Assembly: GCA_022702705.1 (NCBI GenBank)
Contig: CM040432.1
Coordinates: forward strand, 49,564,540 to 49,628,539
Source: Papilionanthe hookeriana x Papilionanthe teres
Taxonomy: Eukaryota; Streptophyta; Magnoliopsida; Asparagales; Orchidaceae
Direction: 5' to 3'
DNA length: 64,000 bases
The notes under the pieces were generated by a model. The model did not search any database and had not been told where the DNA came from. It was given only the letters and a program-made list of their open reading frames with translations. The translations under genes and the position numbers were made by a program. Each line of letters starts with the position of its first letter. Within the stretch, counting starts at the first letter, position 1. Of this stretch, positions 11,316-24,265 are shown one piece after another.

Positions 11316-11910
11316 TGAGTGTCAAACTTTGATATGTCAAATGTTGCAATGTTGATATGTCAGACTTCGATAACAATTATTGATATATCAAAGATCAAAA
11401 TGTCGATGTGTCAAATGTTGATAACGATTGTTGCTATGTCGAAATATCGATATCTCAAATGTCGAAAGATCGATATCTCAAATGTTGATAAAAAATGTTG
11501 ATACGTCAAATGTCGAAAGGTCAATACCTCAAATTTCAATAATTGTCAAAGGCTGAACTGTCGATGTGTCAAATGTGTATAACGATTGTTGATATGTTGA
11601 AATGTCGATATGGCAAATGTTGAAAGATTGATATCTCAAATGTTGATAAAAATTTTTGATATGTCAAATGTCTAATAGTCAATATGTCAAATGTCGAAAT
11701 GTTGATATGTCAAATGTCAAGATGTTGATATGTCAAATGTCGAGATGTTGATAAGTTAAATGTCAAAATGTCGATGTATCAAATGTCAAAAGGTCGATAT
11801 GTCAAATGTCAAAAAGTCAATATGTCAAATGTCAAAATGTTGATACGTCAAATGTCGAGATGTTGATATGTCAAATGTTCAAATGTCGATATATTTTTTT
11901 CAAATGTGGT
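11316..11910. repeat. About 23-bp repeat (GATATGTCAAATGTCGAAATG)
   Basis: Degenerate short units built from TGATATGTCAAATGTC fill the block. It splits the 109-bp family in two and looks like a local expansion from its AAATGTCAATGTCGATAT part. Confidence 0.85.
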
Positions 11911-12200
11911 GATGTTAAATTATGGGAATGCCATAATTTTCATGGCAGGAAAAGGACTTTCATCCGAAATTTATAAAGAGAAAATGGATGTCGTATTTCA
12001 TTTCTAAAAAATGTCAAATGTTAATGTCGAGTTATAGGAATGCCATAACTTCCGTGTCACGAAAGGACTTACATCTGATAACTGGGAAGAGAAAATGGAT
12101 GTCATATTCCATTTCTCGGGAACGTCAAATGTCGGTGTCAAGTCAGAGGAATGCCATATTCCGTGTCAGGAAAGGACTTACATCCGATAACTAGAAAAGA
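11911..12200. repeat. Two further copies of the 109-bp family
   Basis: GGAAAGGACTT and GAAAATGGATGTC reappear twice in the order seen in 10600-11315, with more divergence. After it, 12200-12400 is a short unique stretch with no recognisable feature. Confidence 0.8.
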
Positions 12201-12400
12201 GTGGCAAACTCAAGACAAAGAGTGTATCCGCTGGGGATTTGACCTTTACAGGTCAAAAGATACTAATCATCACAAGTTGTCTTCCATTTTTAATTCAAAC
12301 TCCTTGTTTTGGCATTTTTGGAATTGTCGATGTATTGTAGACAATTGAGGAATGAGAACAAATGTCATATTCAATTTTCTCTAAAAAAGTCTCAATGTCA

Positions 12401-13259
12401 AAACGTCGATTTTGGAATAGGAATGTGTATGAGACTTATATCCTATCCAAAGAAAGATTGCTTAAGGAAAGCCAACGTCATGATGGTCTTACTTCTAATA
12501 GCGAGAAAGAGAATAGATGTCATTTTCCATTTAAGAAGGTCTTACACTATCTCTTAGAAATGTCAATGTCGAACTATCGATTTTGGAATAGGAATGCGTA
12601 TGAGACTTATATCCTATCCAAGGAAAGGTTGTTAATGGAAAGCCAATGTCTGATGGTCTTACATCCAGAAGAGAGTAGATGCTAAATGTTATTTTCCATT
12701 TAAGGAGAACTTATACTATCTCTTAGAAATGTCAATGTCGATTTGTCGATTGTGGAATATGAATGCATATAAGACTTATATCCTATCCAAAGAAAGATTG
12801 CTGAAGGAAAGCCAATGCATGATAGTCTTATATCCAATAGCGAAAAAGAAAGTAGATGCCATCTTCCATTTAAGGAGGACTTATACTATCTCTTAGAAAT
12901 GTCAATGTTGATTTGTCAGTTTTGGAATAGGAATGAATATAAGACTTATATCATATCCAAAGAAAGATTGCTAAAGGAAAGCCAATGCATGATGGTCTTA
13001 TATCCAATAGCGAAAAAGAGGGTAGATGCCATCTTCCATTTAAGGAGGACCTATACTATCTCTTAGAAATGCCAATGTCGAAATGTCAATTTTAGAATAG
13101 GAATGCATATTAGACTTATATCCTATCCAATAAGAGATTGCTAAAGGAAAGCCAATGTCTGATGGTCTTATATCCAATAGACAAAAAGAGAATAGAAGCC
13201 ATCTTCCATTTAAGGAGGTCTTACACTATCTCTTAGAAATGTCAATGTCGAAAAATTTT
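12401..13259. repeat. 170-bp tandem repeat, 5 copies
   Basis: TTTGGAATAGGAATG recurs at 12411, 12582, 12751, 12921 and 13091 (169-171 bp). Each unit has GAGACTTATATCCTATCC, AAAGCCAATGCATGATGG and CACTATCTCTTAGAAATGTC. ORFs of 60-107 codons are frame accidents of the repeat. Confidence 0.92.
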
Positions 13260-14830
13260 TGTTTTGATTATTTGTTTCCCAGTTTACAAAACAAGTCATT
13301 CATTTTTGTTTATGTCGCATCTTTTTCAAATACTACCCATTGATTGGGTGTATTATGTCTTCTTGATAGTCTAGCAACTGACAGGATTTTCCCAAGTGTC
13401 TTCTTAGCAAGCATATGGGCCCTTCAATGAGGATAGGTGTTTGAAGTACTAAATCCAAATCCCTGATCTGAGTGTCCTAGGGTGAACCAATTTATCATGG
13501 GCCCGTACAATGCTTGTCAGTCATGTAGGTTCATAAAGCTTCCATTAATCACCAATTCTATAAAGATCATTCAGATTGTCCTTCAAAAATCACTTTAACA
13601 TATCTAAATTGGGATTGGGGTTGGATCTTTGGAAAATTATGACTTCAGAATATAATTTCCATTAATCTCCAATAACAAAGCCATTTACCTTAGTTCTTTC
13701 TTTCTGGGTCTTAGGAATTTTTCGAAAATGTGATCAAAATATCTTTTATCTTCTAAAGATATGTCTGAACCAATTAATAGTCAACCAAAAGACTAGATCA
13801 CTTAATTCTTTCCTAAATATAATATCAGAAGAATTTTCTTAAGACGTTTTTCAAGATTTATCAATTAGGGGAGAATTTGGACACCAATTTTTAATTTTAT
13901 GCTCACCTCAAGCTTCTTTTCAGAGAATTACTATATCTGGTGGATCATGTTAAAGATTTTGAATGTTTGAATTAAGACACCAATTTTTGATTTTGTGCCC
14001 ACCTCAAGCTTCTTTTTAGAAACCATTTTTCTTTTTTTTTTGGTAGGGCAATCTTTAATGATTTTGAATGCCTGAATTCATACAGCAATTTTTGATATGC
14101 TACTCACTTCAAGCTTCTTCTCAGAGAATTACTATATATGGTAGAGCATGTTTTAAGGTTTTTGAATGTCCGAACTCCCCTAATTAATAATTCTCAAATA
14201 TTTCTTAAGAGGAATTATGAGATATTATAACTCATTCGGAAGTCAGGACCCAATCACATGGCAGAAGATTAAGAGGCTCATGACATCTTCAGTCAATTAC
14301 TTTTATTTTGATCACAATATTTTATTTTTCATTTAGGACCCAGTCTGAAGATTTAAGATAAATGGCCCAGTTATTAAAGCATTAATTTCATTTGTCCTTT
14401 GAAATCATAATTTTCTTGTCAAAATGTCAGAATTTTTGTCTTGAATTCTTCCTTTCTTAATTGTTTTTTTTATCAATAGGTGAATGAGAAGAATATTTCC
14501 AAAGATATTAAATCCAAAGATTTCAAATTTCATTCTACCTCACATATCAATTTGGGTTTTATTTCCAAAGATATTAGATCCAAAGATTTCAGATTTCATC
14601 CCTCGTTACAGATCAATTTTCATTTCTCCACAGAGGACATGCTAGTTGACTAGTCGTAGAACTAGACTAGACATAGATTAGAATTTTGCTTTAGTCGATT
14701 TCTTTCTTTCTGCAAAACTGTCCGAAGGGAACCCCTTGATGGAATTCATCCAAAAGCGATTGTATTCCCAAAATTTGATGAATGATTTTGATTTTTAGAG
14801 TCTTTGGAAGATTGACAAATCAGAACCTTG
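13260..14830. other. Low-copy spacer of the giant element, internal short repeats
   Basis: No ORF or retroelement domain. About three 105-115 bp imperfect repeats lie at 13868-14180, each with CACCTCAAGCTTCTTTT or a variant and AGAGAATTACTATAT. A pair of about 67-bp repeats (TTTCCAAAGATATTA, CCAAAGATTTCA) lies at 14498-14630. An autonomous Tat element would have gag and pol around here. Confidence 0.6.
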
Positions 14831-14849
14831 AAGGTAGGAAAGCGATCAA

Positions 14850-15615
14850 CCAGAGGAGTGGTTTAGAGGCTGTGAAAAGCATAACCACAAAGAATAGGTT
14901 CAGAGGCCATAAAGGCAAAACCTAGGGAAGTGGTTCAGAGGCTGTAAAAAGCATAACCACGAAGAATAGGTTCAGAGGCCATAAAGGAATAACCTAGGAA
15001 AGTGGTTCAGAGGCTGTAAAAAGCATAACCACGAAGAATAGGTTCAGAGGCCATAAAGGCATAACCTAAGGAAGTGGTTCAGAGGCTGTAAAAAGCATAA
15101 CCACGAAGAATAGGTTCAGAGGCCATAAAGGCATAACCTAGGAAAGTGGTTCAGAGGCTGTAAAAGCATAGCCACGAAGAATAGGTTTAGAGGCCATAAA
15201 GGCATAACCTATGGAAGTGGTTCAGAGGCTGTAAAAAGCATAACCACGAAGAATAGGTTCAGAGGCCATAAAGGCATAACCTAGGAAAGTGGTGTAGAGG
15301 CTGTAAAAAGCATAACCACGAAGAATAGGTTCAAAGGCCATAAAGGCATAACCTAGGGAAGTGGTTCAGAGGCTGTAAAAAGCATAACCACGAAGAATAG
15401 GTTCATAGGCAATAAAGGCATAACCTAAGAAAGTGGTTCAGAGGCTGCTAAAAAGCATAACCACAAAAAATAGGTTCAGAGGCCATAAGGGCATAACCTA
15501 AGGGAAGTGGTTCAGAGGCTGTAAAAAGCATAACCACGAAGAATAGGTTCAGAGCCCATAAGGGCATAACCTAAGGGAGTGGTTCAGAGGCTATAAAAAG
15601 CATAACCACCAAGCC
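14850..15615. repeat. 72-bp tandem repeat made of two 36-bp half units, about 10 copies
   Basis: GTGGTTCAGAGGC recurs at about 14930, 15003, 15075, 15147, 15218, 15290, 15362, 15434, 15508 and 15580. Half units are GTGGTT...CAGAGGC...AACCAC and AGGTT...CAGAGGC...AACCT, so each half has matching inverted ends. On the element's strand the array sits in the leader downstream of the PBS. Confidence 0.92.
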
Positions 15616-15970
15616 AGATAAACTGAACATGTTTGGCTGAGAAAGTAATTGCCTGAACTTATTCAAAACGACAATATCGGTCTGTCTGACAACATAATCG
15701 ATGAACACTCCTAACTGGGTGGGAAGGGAGGGAACACATGTTGTTTTTGTATGTCTTTTTATGTCATTTTGGTCTGTCGATTATGGAAATGTAAGATTCT
15801 AGGATTTATTCGTCGTGAACAAATCTTTGAATCGAAGAGGTGTTAGTTCTATTTTACTCGAGATTGAGTAAGATATAGAACAAAAGAAAGGATTTATTTA
15901 GCCCTTCAAAAGACATATTATCATAGTCACGAGGACAAATTGATTAATCAAAGATGGGGAGAGAGGATTT
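15616..15970 (-). other. Leader of the giant element next to the PBS
   Basis: Unique sequence between the 72-bp array and the PBS. I see no ORF or named motif. Confidence 0.5.
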
Positions 15971-15987
15971 CCCCAGCGGAGTCGCCA
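15971..15987 (-). other. Primer binding site, tRNA-Arg type
   Basis: The minus strand reads TGGCGACTCCGCTGGGG, the PBS type known for Tat/Ogre elements and attributed to tRNA-Arg. A 5-nt spacer separates it from the LTR at 15993, the same spacing as in the plus-strand copies. A second partial copy of GGAGTCGCCACTCT lies at about 16058. Confidence 0.8.
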
Positions 15988-17280
15988 CTCTTTGATGGCG
16001 ATGAAATATATGGATCGCATGTCATCGCCGTCAATTCCTGTATCATGTCAATGTCAAGGAGTCGCCACTCTCTTTCTCTATCCATTACCCTAATTCTTAT
16101 TCTACTTAGACTTTTTGTCAGAAGTCTTTGGAGAAATTGAAGAAGGATTAATCATGATAGAGATTGAGAGAAAAAGAGATCGAATGATAATCTCATAGAA
16201 TAAATCTTCAGATTGTATTATTACTGAAGTTTTTCGTATAAGAAAATCACATAAAGATCTTGGGTAACCAGAGAGATCTTATAGGTGAAATACCTATCCT
16301 GAGTTCTTTAATCTCCTATAGGAGCAAGCTCCTATAGTTAATTACATCCTGAGCAATTAATATTGCCTAGGAAAACTCCCGATTAAGGTTAACATTTATC
16401 CTCGAAAAAGTGTAAGTGTTGTCGTGGCAGTGCGTTTCTGAAGAATCGATACTACCAGAAAGTTTTGTTTATGTTGGGTGTATTTCGTTGCTTTGTGGTG
16501 TTTTGTTTTATAATGTTATTTTTGTCATTTTGTATATCATGTCATATGTCATGTCGAGATGTCGTAGTTTGTATGTCGTGTTATGTCATAATGTGATGTC
16601 GTAATGTCATGTCATTTTATGCCGTGTCTTAATGTGAATCATAATGTCATGTCTTAATGTGATGTCGTAATGTCATAAGACGTCGTGATTAATATCTCGA
16701 TTTGTCATGAGATATTTTATCTCCTATAAGAAGATGTCGTTATCATGTCATGAGATACCTTCAATGATGTCAAGAAGATATCATTATTTATTTATTTTTG
16801 TTATTTTGTTTATGATTCCTTTTTGTTTTTAAATTTTGGTTTTGTGGTGTCATGTCATTTTGTCATGTATTTGTTTCGATTTAGTGTCATGTCATCATTT
16901 TATTGCGGTATAGAAATGTCGTTGTATGTTTTTGTTATTGTTGATGTTATGTCGATGTCAATGTCAATGATTTTGTCATTTTATTTCAGATTTCGTGGCT
17001 AACCTAAAAGTTTAGTCTTCTTTGTTGTCATGTAATTTTTTTTGTTGTCTATAAAAAATTTAGGTTTTGTGGCTATCCTAAAAGTCCTGGTTTTGTTGTC
17101 ATTGTTCTGGCGTCGACGTCCTGCAAGATAGAGTTAGCACACCCTATAACATGCAAAGAAAATCTAAATGAAACTTCATGTCTTCATCCTGCAAGGAATA
17201 TAAAGTTATAAATAATGTCATATCAAGATATTTAGATTACCTGGTCAAAGTGTCTGTTGATCCTGAGTTGTCGGATGTCC

Positions 17281-18600
17281 GAGTTTGGTTGAAATGTAGA
17301 TTTAGGTTTATGTCGAATTAAGTTGGATTTTGATTTGTCTTTAATGTTGATTTGGGTTGGATTTTGGATCTTATGTAGATTTGAATTTGATTTTGGTTTT
17401 ATGTCGATTTTTAATTTTATATCGAGTTAAGTTCAATGTGGGTCAAATTTTAAGAATTATGTCGTTTTATGTTGAGTTAAGTTCGATATGGGTTGAACTT
17501 TTGGATTATATCGGTTTATGTCGTGTTAAGTTTGATTTATGTCAAACTTAAGAATTATGTCAGTTCATGTCGTGTTAAGTTTGATCAAGTCGATTTATGT
17601 CGAATTATATTAATTTATGTTGAGTTATATTGAGTTTGGTTTAAAATGTCGATTAATGTCATTTAATGATGTTAGTTAAATTTGGTTTGAAATGTCGATT
17701 AAAGTCTATTAAAGTCTGTGTTTGTCGAATTTCGTTTGAAATGTCAATTAAAGTTGGTTAATGTCGGTGTTTATCTGATTTCGTTTAAAATGTTGGTTAA
17801 TGTCAAATTACGTTTGAGTTATTTTTGAAATGTCGATTATGTTGATTTTTGTTTTGAAATGTCAAATTTATGTCGATTGTATTGATTTATGTTTGAAATG
17901 TCAATTAACGTCGATTATGTCGATTTATGTTTGAAATGTCAAATTTATGTTGATTATGTCGATTTGAGTTCTATTTTGTCGTTTTAGGTTCAATTTGGGT
18001 TGAACCTAAGGTTTATGTCGATTTAGCTTCAATTTGGGTTGAACCTAAGGTTTATGTCGACTTTTGACTGTTTAAATTTGGTTTCAGGTTTCGATCTTGA
18101 TTTGAGTTTAGTTTTGGGTTTTATGTCAATTTGGGTTTGGTTCTGAGTTTTATGTCGATTTGAGCTTAGTTTTGAGTTTTATGTCGATTTGAGTTTGGTT
18201 AGGTTCCTTGTCAGTTGAACCTAAGATTTATGTCAAGTTGAATTGAGTTAGTTGTCATTTGAACCTAAGGTTTATGTCTAGTTGAGTTGAGTTAGGTTCA
18301 TTGTCAGTTGAACCTAAGGTTAGGATTTTGACTTAGAGTTGAACTTAAGTTATATTTTGGTTTAGATTCAAGTTAACTTGTACCTAAGGTTTAGGTTTGG
18401 ACTTAAGTTCAATGTGAATTGAACTTAAGTTAGGTTTAGGTTAGACTTAGGTTCATGTTATGTTAAATCTAAGTATGATTTGTCTTAAGTCTAATATGGG
18501 TTAGACTTAAGTTAGGTTTAGGTTAGACTTAGATTCATGTCAGGTTGAACCTAAGTATGGTTTGACTTAAGTCTAGTATATATTAGACGTAAGTTAGGTT
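17281..18600. repeat. Degenerate TGTCGATTTATG / hairpin zone, second copy
   Basis: Homologous to 4533-5605 from 17526 onward in the same orientation, with substitutions and small indels. The hairpin with arms ACTTAAGTTCAA and TTGAACTTAAGT recurs unchanged at 18401-18430. Confidence 0.85.
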
Positions 18601-19195
18601 TATGTTTGATTAAGTCTAATTTAGTTAAGACTTAATGGTTTAATTAGGTCTAATGGGTTAGACCTAGCTAGGGTTTAGGTTTGATTAAGTCTGATTTAGT
18701 TAAGACTTAATGGTTTATTTAGGTCTAATGGGTTAGACCTAATTACGGTTTAGGTTGGATTAAGTCTAATTTAGTTAAGACTTAATGGTTTAATTAGGTC
18801 TAATGGGTTAGACTTAATTAGGGTTTTGATTTGATTAAGTCTAATTTAGTTAATACTTAATGATTTAATTATGTCTAATGGGTTAGACCTAATTAGGGTT
18901 TACGTTTGATTAAGTCTAATTTAGTTAAGACTTAATGGTTTAATTAAGTCTAATGGGTTAGACCTAATTAGGGTTTTGATTTGATTAAGTCTAATTTAGT
19001 TAAGACTTAATGGTTTAATTCGGTCTAATGGGTTAGACCTAATTAGGGTTTAGGTTTGATTAAGTCTAATTTTTAGACTTAATGGTTTAATTAGGTCTAA
19101 TGAGTTAGACCTAATTAGGGTTTTGATTTGATTAAGTCTAATTTAGTTAAGACTTAATGGTTTAATTAGGTCTAATGGGTTAGATCTAATTAAGG
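18601..19195. repeat. 75-bp hairpin tandem repeat, about 8 copies
   Basis: Same family as 5606-6126, about one unit longer, so copy number differs between the two LTRs. Confidence 0.88.
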
Positions 19196-19674
19196 TTTAA
19201 AGGTTACTTAATCCTAATGTAAGTAAGGTTTAAGTTTATTAATTAGGTTTAATAGGGATTAAACCTAATTAGGGTTTAAGGGTTACTTAAACCTAATGTA
19301 AGTAAGGTTTAAGTTGATTAACTAGGTTTAATGTCGATTAAACCTAATTAGGGTTTAAGGGTTACTTAAACCTAATGTAAGTAAGGTTTAAGTTGATTAA
19401 CTAAGTTTAATGTGGATTAAACCTAATTAGGGTTTAAGGGTTACTTAAACCTAATGTAAGTAAGGTTTAAGTTGATTAACTAGGTTTAATGTGGGTTAAA
19501 CCTAATTAGGGTTTAAGGGTTACTTAAACCTAATGTAAGTAAGGTTTAAGTTGATTAACTAGGTTTAATGTGGATTAAACGTAATTAGGGTTTAAGGGTT
19601 ACTTAAACCTAATGTAAGTAAGGTTTAAGTTGATTAACTAGGTTTATTGTGGATTAAACCTAATTAGAGTTTGT
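19196..19674. repeat. 79-bp hairpin tandem repeat, about 6 copies, cut by insertion
   Basis: Same family as 6127-6600. The array is interrupted after TTTGT (19670-19674) by the Ogre-like LTR. In the other LTR TTTGT is followed directly by TTATTATTAAACC. Confidence 0.88.
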
Positions 19675-21265
19675 TGTTGACCTCACTTTTGGTTGAGGTC
19701 TAGTCTCTCTTTAGAATAGCCTAGAGTCTAGCCATAGGACTCTCCTGGGGACTTTCTTAGAGGACTAGTCATGGAACCCTTCCCATAGAAATTCAAAACT
19801 CTTCTTGCTTCACTAGGGGGTTTTCATATGCTTAAGGCCTAACCTCCACCTTTTGGTAGGAAAAAGGTAAGCATAAGGAATCCTAGGGGAAGTCTCCTAT
19901 AGGTGGTCAGACCTTAGGATTTTCCCTGAGGGAGGTTTGGAGATCACCACTCATACACTTCACATTCACAACATACATATATTGCACATCCTATTTTCAA
20001 CCCTGAACTCTTTGGAAACTCATGTGGATAGCCCAACCCTAAGTCTATGACTAAGTGGTAGGGACCAACACATAGAAGACCAAATGTAAGTGACCCTTGG
20101 TCATTACATTATGTTCCCCTTGAAGCCACCTTCAAATTTCCAAAGTTTCAATTTTTGGCCCCCGGCCTCCCAAAATTCCCTAAATAACCCTGAACTACCC
20201 AAAATACTCAAAATTTCCAAAATTACCCAAATTCACCAAAATCCCCCAAAAATCATTCCAAGATATTCCTTTCCACTCAAATTGACCATTCATGACCAAA
20301 AATTTAAAAATTTTCAAAAATACCCCCCAATACCCTCAAAATACCCAAAATACCCTTTTTGCCCGAAAATCCAAAAATTCCAAAAAATTCTAAACAAATT
20401 CCAGAAAATCCTAAAAATCCCCAATTTCATTTTATTCAACTACACTATGAGTCAATTTTGCCAAATTAATACACTTTCAATCCAAAATCCCAACTTGGCC
20501 CATTTAACCTAAAGGTGCCTAAGCCAAACCCAATCTTGACCCAATTGACCACAATTTTCATCAAATTCAATTCTAAACCAAAATTAAGCATCCCCAATAT
20601 CAACTTAGGCCAAATTCAAGTCCAATATGACCCACATTTCAATCCAATTCCATTTGAAATCCAAAATCCCCAATTCTGCCTAAATAACCCAAAACTCCTA
20701 AAGTGACCCAATTTAAATCAATTCCTCCAAAGTTCAATGCAAAACTCTTTATAAAATCTCCTTAAACTGAAATGGATCATCAATTGTCCATAATTTGAGC
20801 TCAGGTCTTACCCAAATCCATTTTGGACCAAAGAAACCCCAATTTTGACCCAAGCTCAACACATGTTTTAAATCCACCAGATTGCTAAAGCTTGTCAAAA
20901 CAATTTTATGTCTTCATGCAAATTCTTCTAGACAACCATATCTACATTATTGTTGAAGACCTCTGAACCCATTCCCACTCAAACTCAAGATAACTTGACC
21001 CGAACCCAACATGGTCCAAAATAATAAAAAATTCAATCCATGCCAAAATTGAACCTCCAAATGAGCTCAAAACCACTTTGTGTATTCATGAAAGATCTTA
21101 ATTACAATCAAGTGGACAATATTGATCAAGGCACGTAGACACCATTCTCACTCAAACCCAAATTAAGTTAGCCTAAACCCAAATGAACCTAATTGAACTA
21201 ATAATTCAAATCAACCTAAAGTAAACCAAAATTAATCAAATTAATCTCATGACAGACCCTAAATT

Positions 21266-21267
<2 letters not shown>

Positions 21268-21324
<57 letters not shown>
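21268..21324. repeat. (TA)n tract in LTR A
   Basis: About 57 bp of TA dinucleotides, just upstream of the CT-rich block; the same site in B and C has shorter tracts. Confidence 0.95.
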
Positions 21325-21327
<3 letters not shown>

Positions 21328-21377
21328 ATAATAAAAAATATAATAAATAAATGAAATAAAAAAAATAAAAGAAAAAT

Positions 21378-21760
21378 ATCTTTCCATGCCTCTCCCCTCA
21401 CCTCTCCCTCACCTCTCCCTCACCCTACCCACCACCTCAACCTACCCACCTCACCTCCTCCTTACCCTCTCCACACCTCCACCTCATCTCTCCATTACTC
21501 CCCCTTTGACTCCCTAGCCGTGAGCCTCCTCCAAAAATCCCTCTCATAATCTCACTTGCACACTCTTACTCCCTTACACACACACTTACTCACTTCACCA
21601 TTTCACCTCCCAAATCCTTCTCCTAGCCGTGAGCCATCCCCATCTTCTTTTTCTTCTTCCAAGCAAGCCACACCCACCCAAATCCCCTTTTAGCCGTGAG
21701 CTTCAACAAGGCCTCTTCAAGGGTTCTTCCATCAACTCCTCCAAAGCAAGGTAAGCATCT
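21378..21760 (+). promoter_or_regulatory. CT-rich leader-like block with splice-donor-like GTAAG
   Basis: After the TA tract come CCTCTCCCCTCACC-type repeats, three copies of AGCCGTGAGC (about 21518, 21625, 21692), and AAGCAAGGTAAGC with GT at 21751, a good plant 5' splice site. B keeps GTAAGC (GT at 30352) with a weaker exon side, and C keeps it fully (47427). It resembles a transcription start region, but no start or splice is proven. Confidence 0.35.
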
Positions 21761-22099
21761 TCCCCCTCTCTTTTATCTTATGAACATTTAAGCTTCAAAG
21801 AATTATTTCACCCCTCTCATGCTTAGAATAAGACCCCACATATACATGTATTTACTTTGAAGCTCCTCTTCCTCTACATAGGTTTACAAAGAATTATGTG
21901 TTAAACTCTTCCATGCTTAGCCTTAGGGATTTTCTTTTCATGCAAGCTATTTAAAATAAAAAAAAAATCATGTGTAGATTATTTTTTTTACAAATCTTCA
22001 TTTTATTCATGCATAGGCATATGATTTCCTTTTTATGCAAAGTTATGTAACTATTTAGGCTCATTAATTTCACTATTTACAAAAATACCACCTAATCTT

Positions 22100-23960
<1,861 letters not shown>

Positions 23961-24049
23961 ACATAATAAGAATACCCTTATGCTTAGTGAATGCATGGAG
24001 TAACCCAAATTTTACTTGATGTCCACACAACCTTCCCAATACACATTTC

Positions 24050-24265
24050 AAACTCAAATTTAAACCTAAACCAAAAATCAAACCAAAATCAAACCAAACC
24101 CAAACCAAAACTCAAACCAAACCAAAACCAAATCTCAAACCAAACCAAAACCAAATCTCAAACCAAGCCAAAACCAAAAACAAAACCAAAACTCAAACCA
24201 AAACCAAAACCAAAACCAAAACCAAAACCAAAACCCAAACCAAAGCCAAAACCAAACTTAGTTCA
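24050..24265. repeat. (CCAAAA)n array in LTR A
   Basis: Repeats of CCAAAA and CTCAAACCAAA, almost without G. Translation gives a long KPKPKP ORF that is a by-product of the repeat. Equivalents lie at about 32470-32665 (B) and 49690-49895 (C). Confidence 0.92.

Larger units (their letters stand above)
4528..19674 (-). mobile_element. Giant non-coding LTR element (LARD-like), Tat/Ogre-related
   Basis: Borders are inferred from landmarks. The minus-strand PBS is at 15971-15987 with a 5-nt spacer and an LTR end CGCCATCA at 15993. An LTR start TGTTGACCTCA at 10456 is preceded on the minus strand by the PPT-like ATTGTGGGCCCTTT. The same landmarks occur in the Ogre-like copies (CGCCGACA, 5-nt spacer, PBS; ATTGGGGGTCCATT then TGTTGACCTCA). 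Segments 4533-6605 and 17526-19674 are homologous and form parts of the two LTRs. No retroelement protein domain is seen in 10457-15992. The element is interrupted by the Athila element on the left and the Ogre array on the right. Confidence 0.65.
15993..19674 (-). repeat. Right LTR (5' LTR) of the giant element, 3.7 kb present
   Basis: It starts next to the PBS and is cut at 19674 by the Ogre-like array. From 17526 on it parallels 4533-6605. The 15993-17280 part, whose partner is outside the window, has GTCATGTCGAGATGTCG-type short repeats (16535-17000) and a duplicated CTCCTATAG at 16312-16336. A few sub-70-codon ORFs have no domain. Confidence 0.65.

Noticed and set aside
10369..13343. Cluster of overlapping plus-strand ORFs of 60-107 codons
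   Set aside because: They read the 109-bp and 170-bp repeats, whose unit lengths are not multiples of three, so frames drift; there is no domain and no codon-like conservation.
14850..15615. Regular repeats with a CRISPR-like look
   Set aside because: The units are directly adjacent with no unique spacers, in a plant retroelement context; it is a minisatellite.
21216..21401. ORFs made of IYIYIY (also 22719-22901)
   Set aside because: They are translations of TA tracts.
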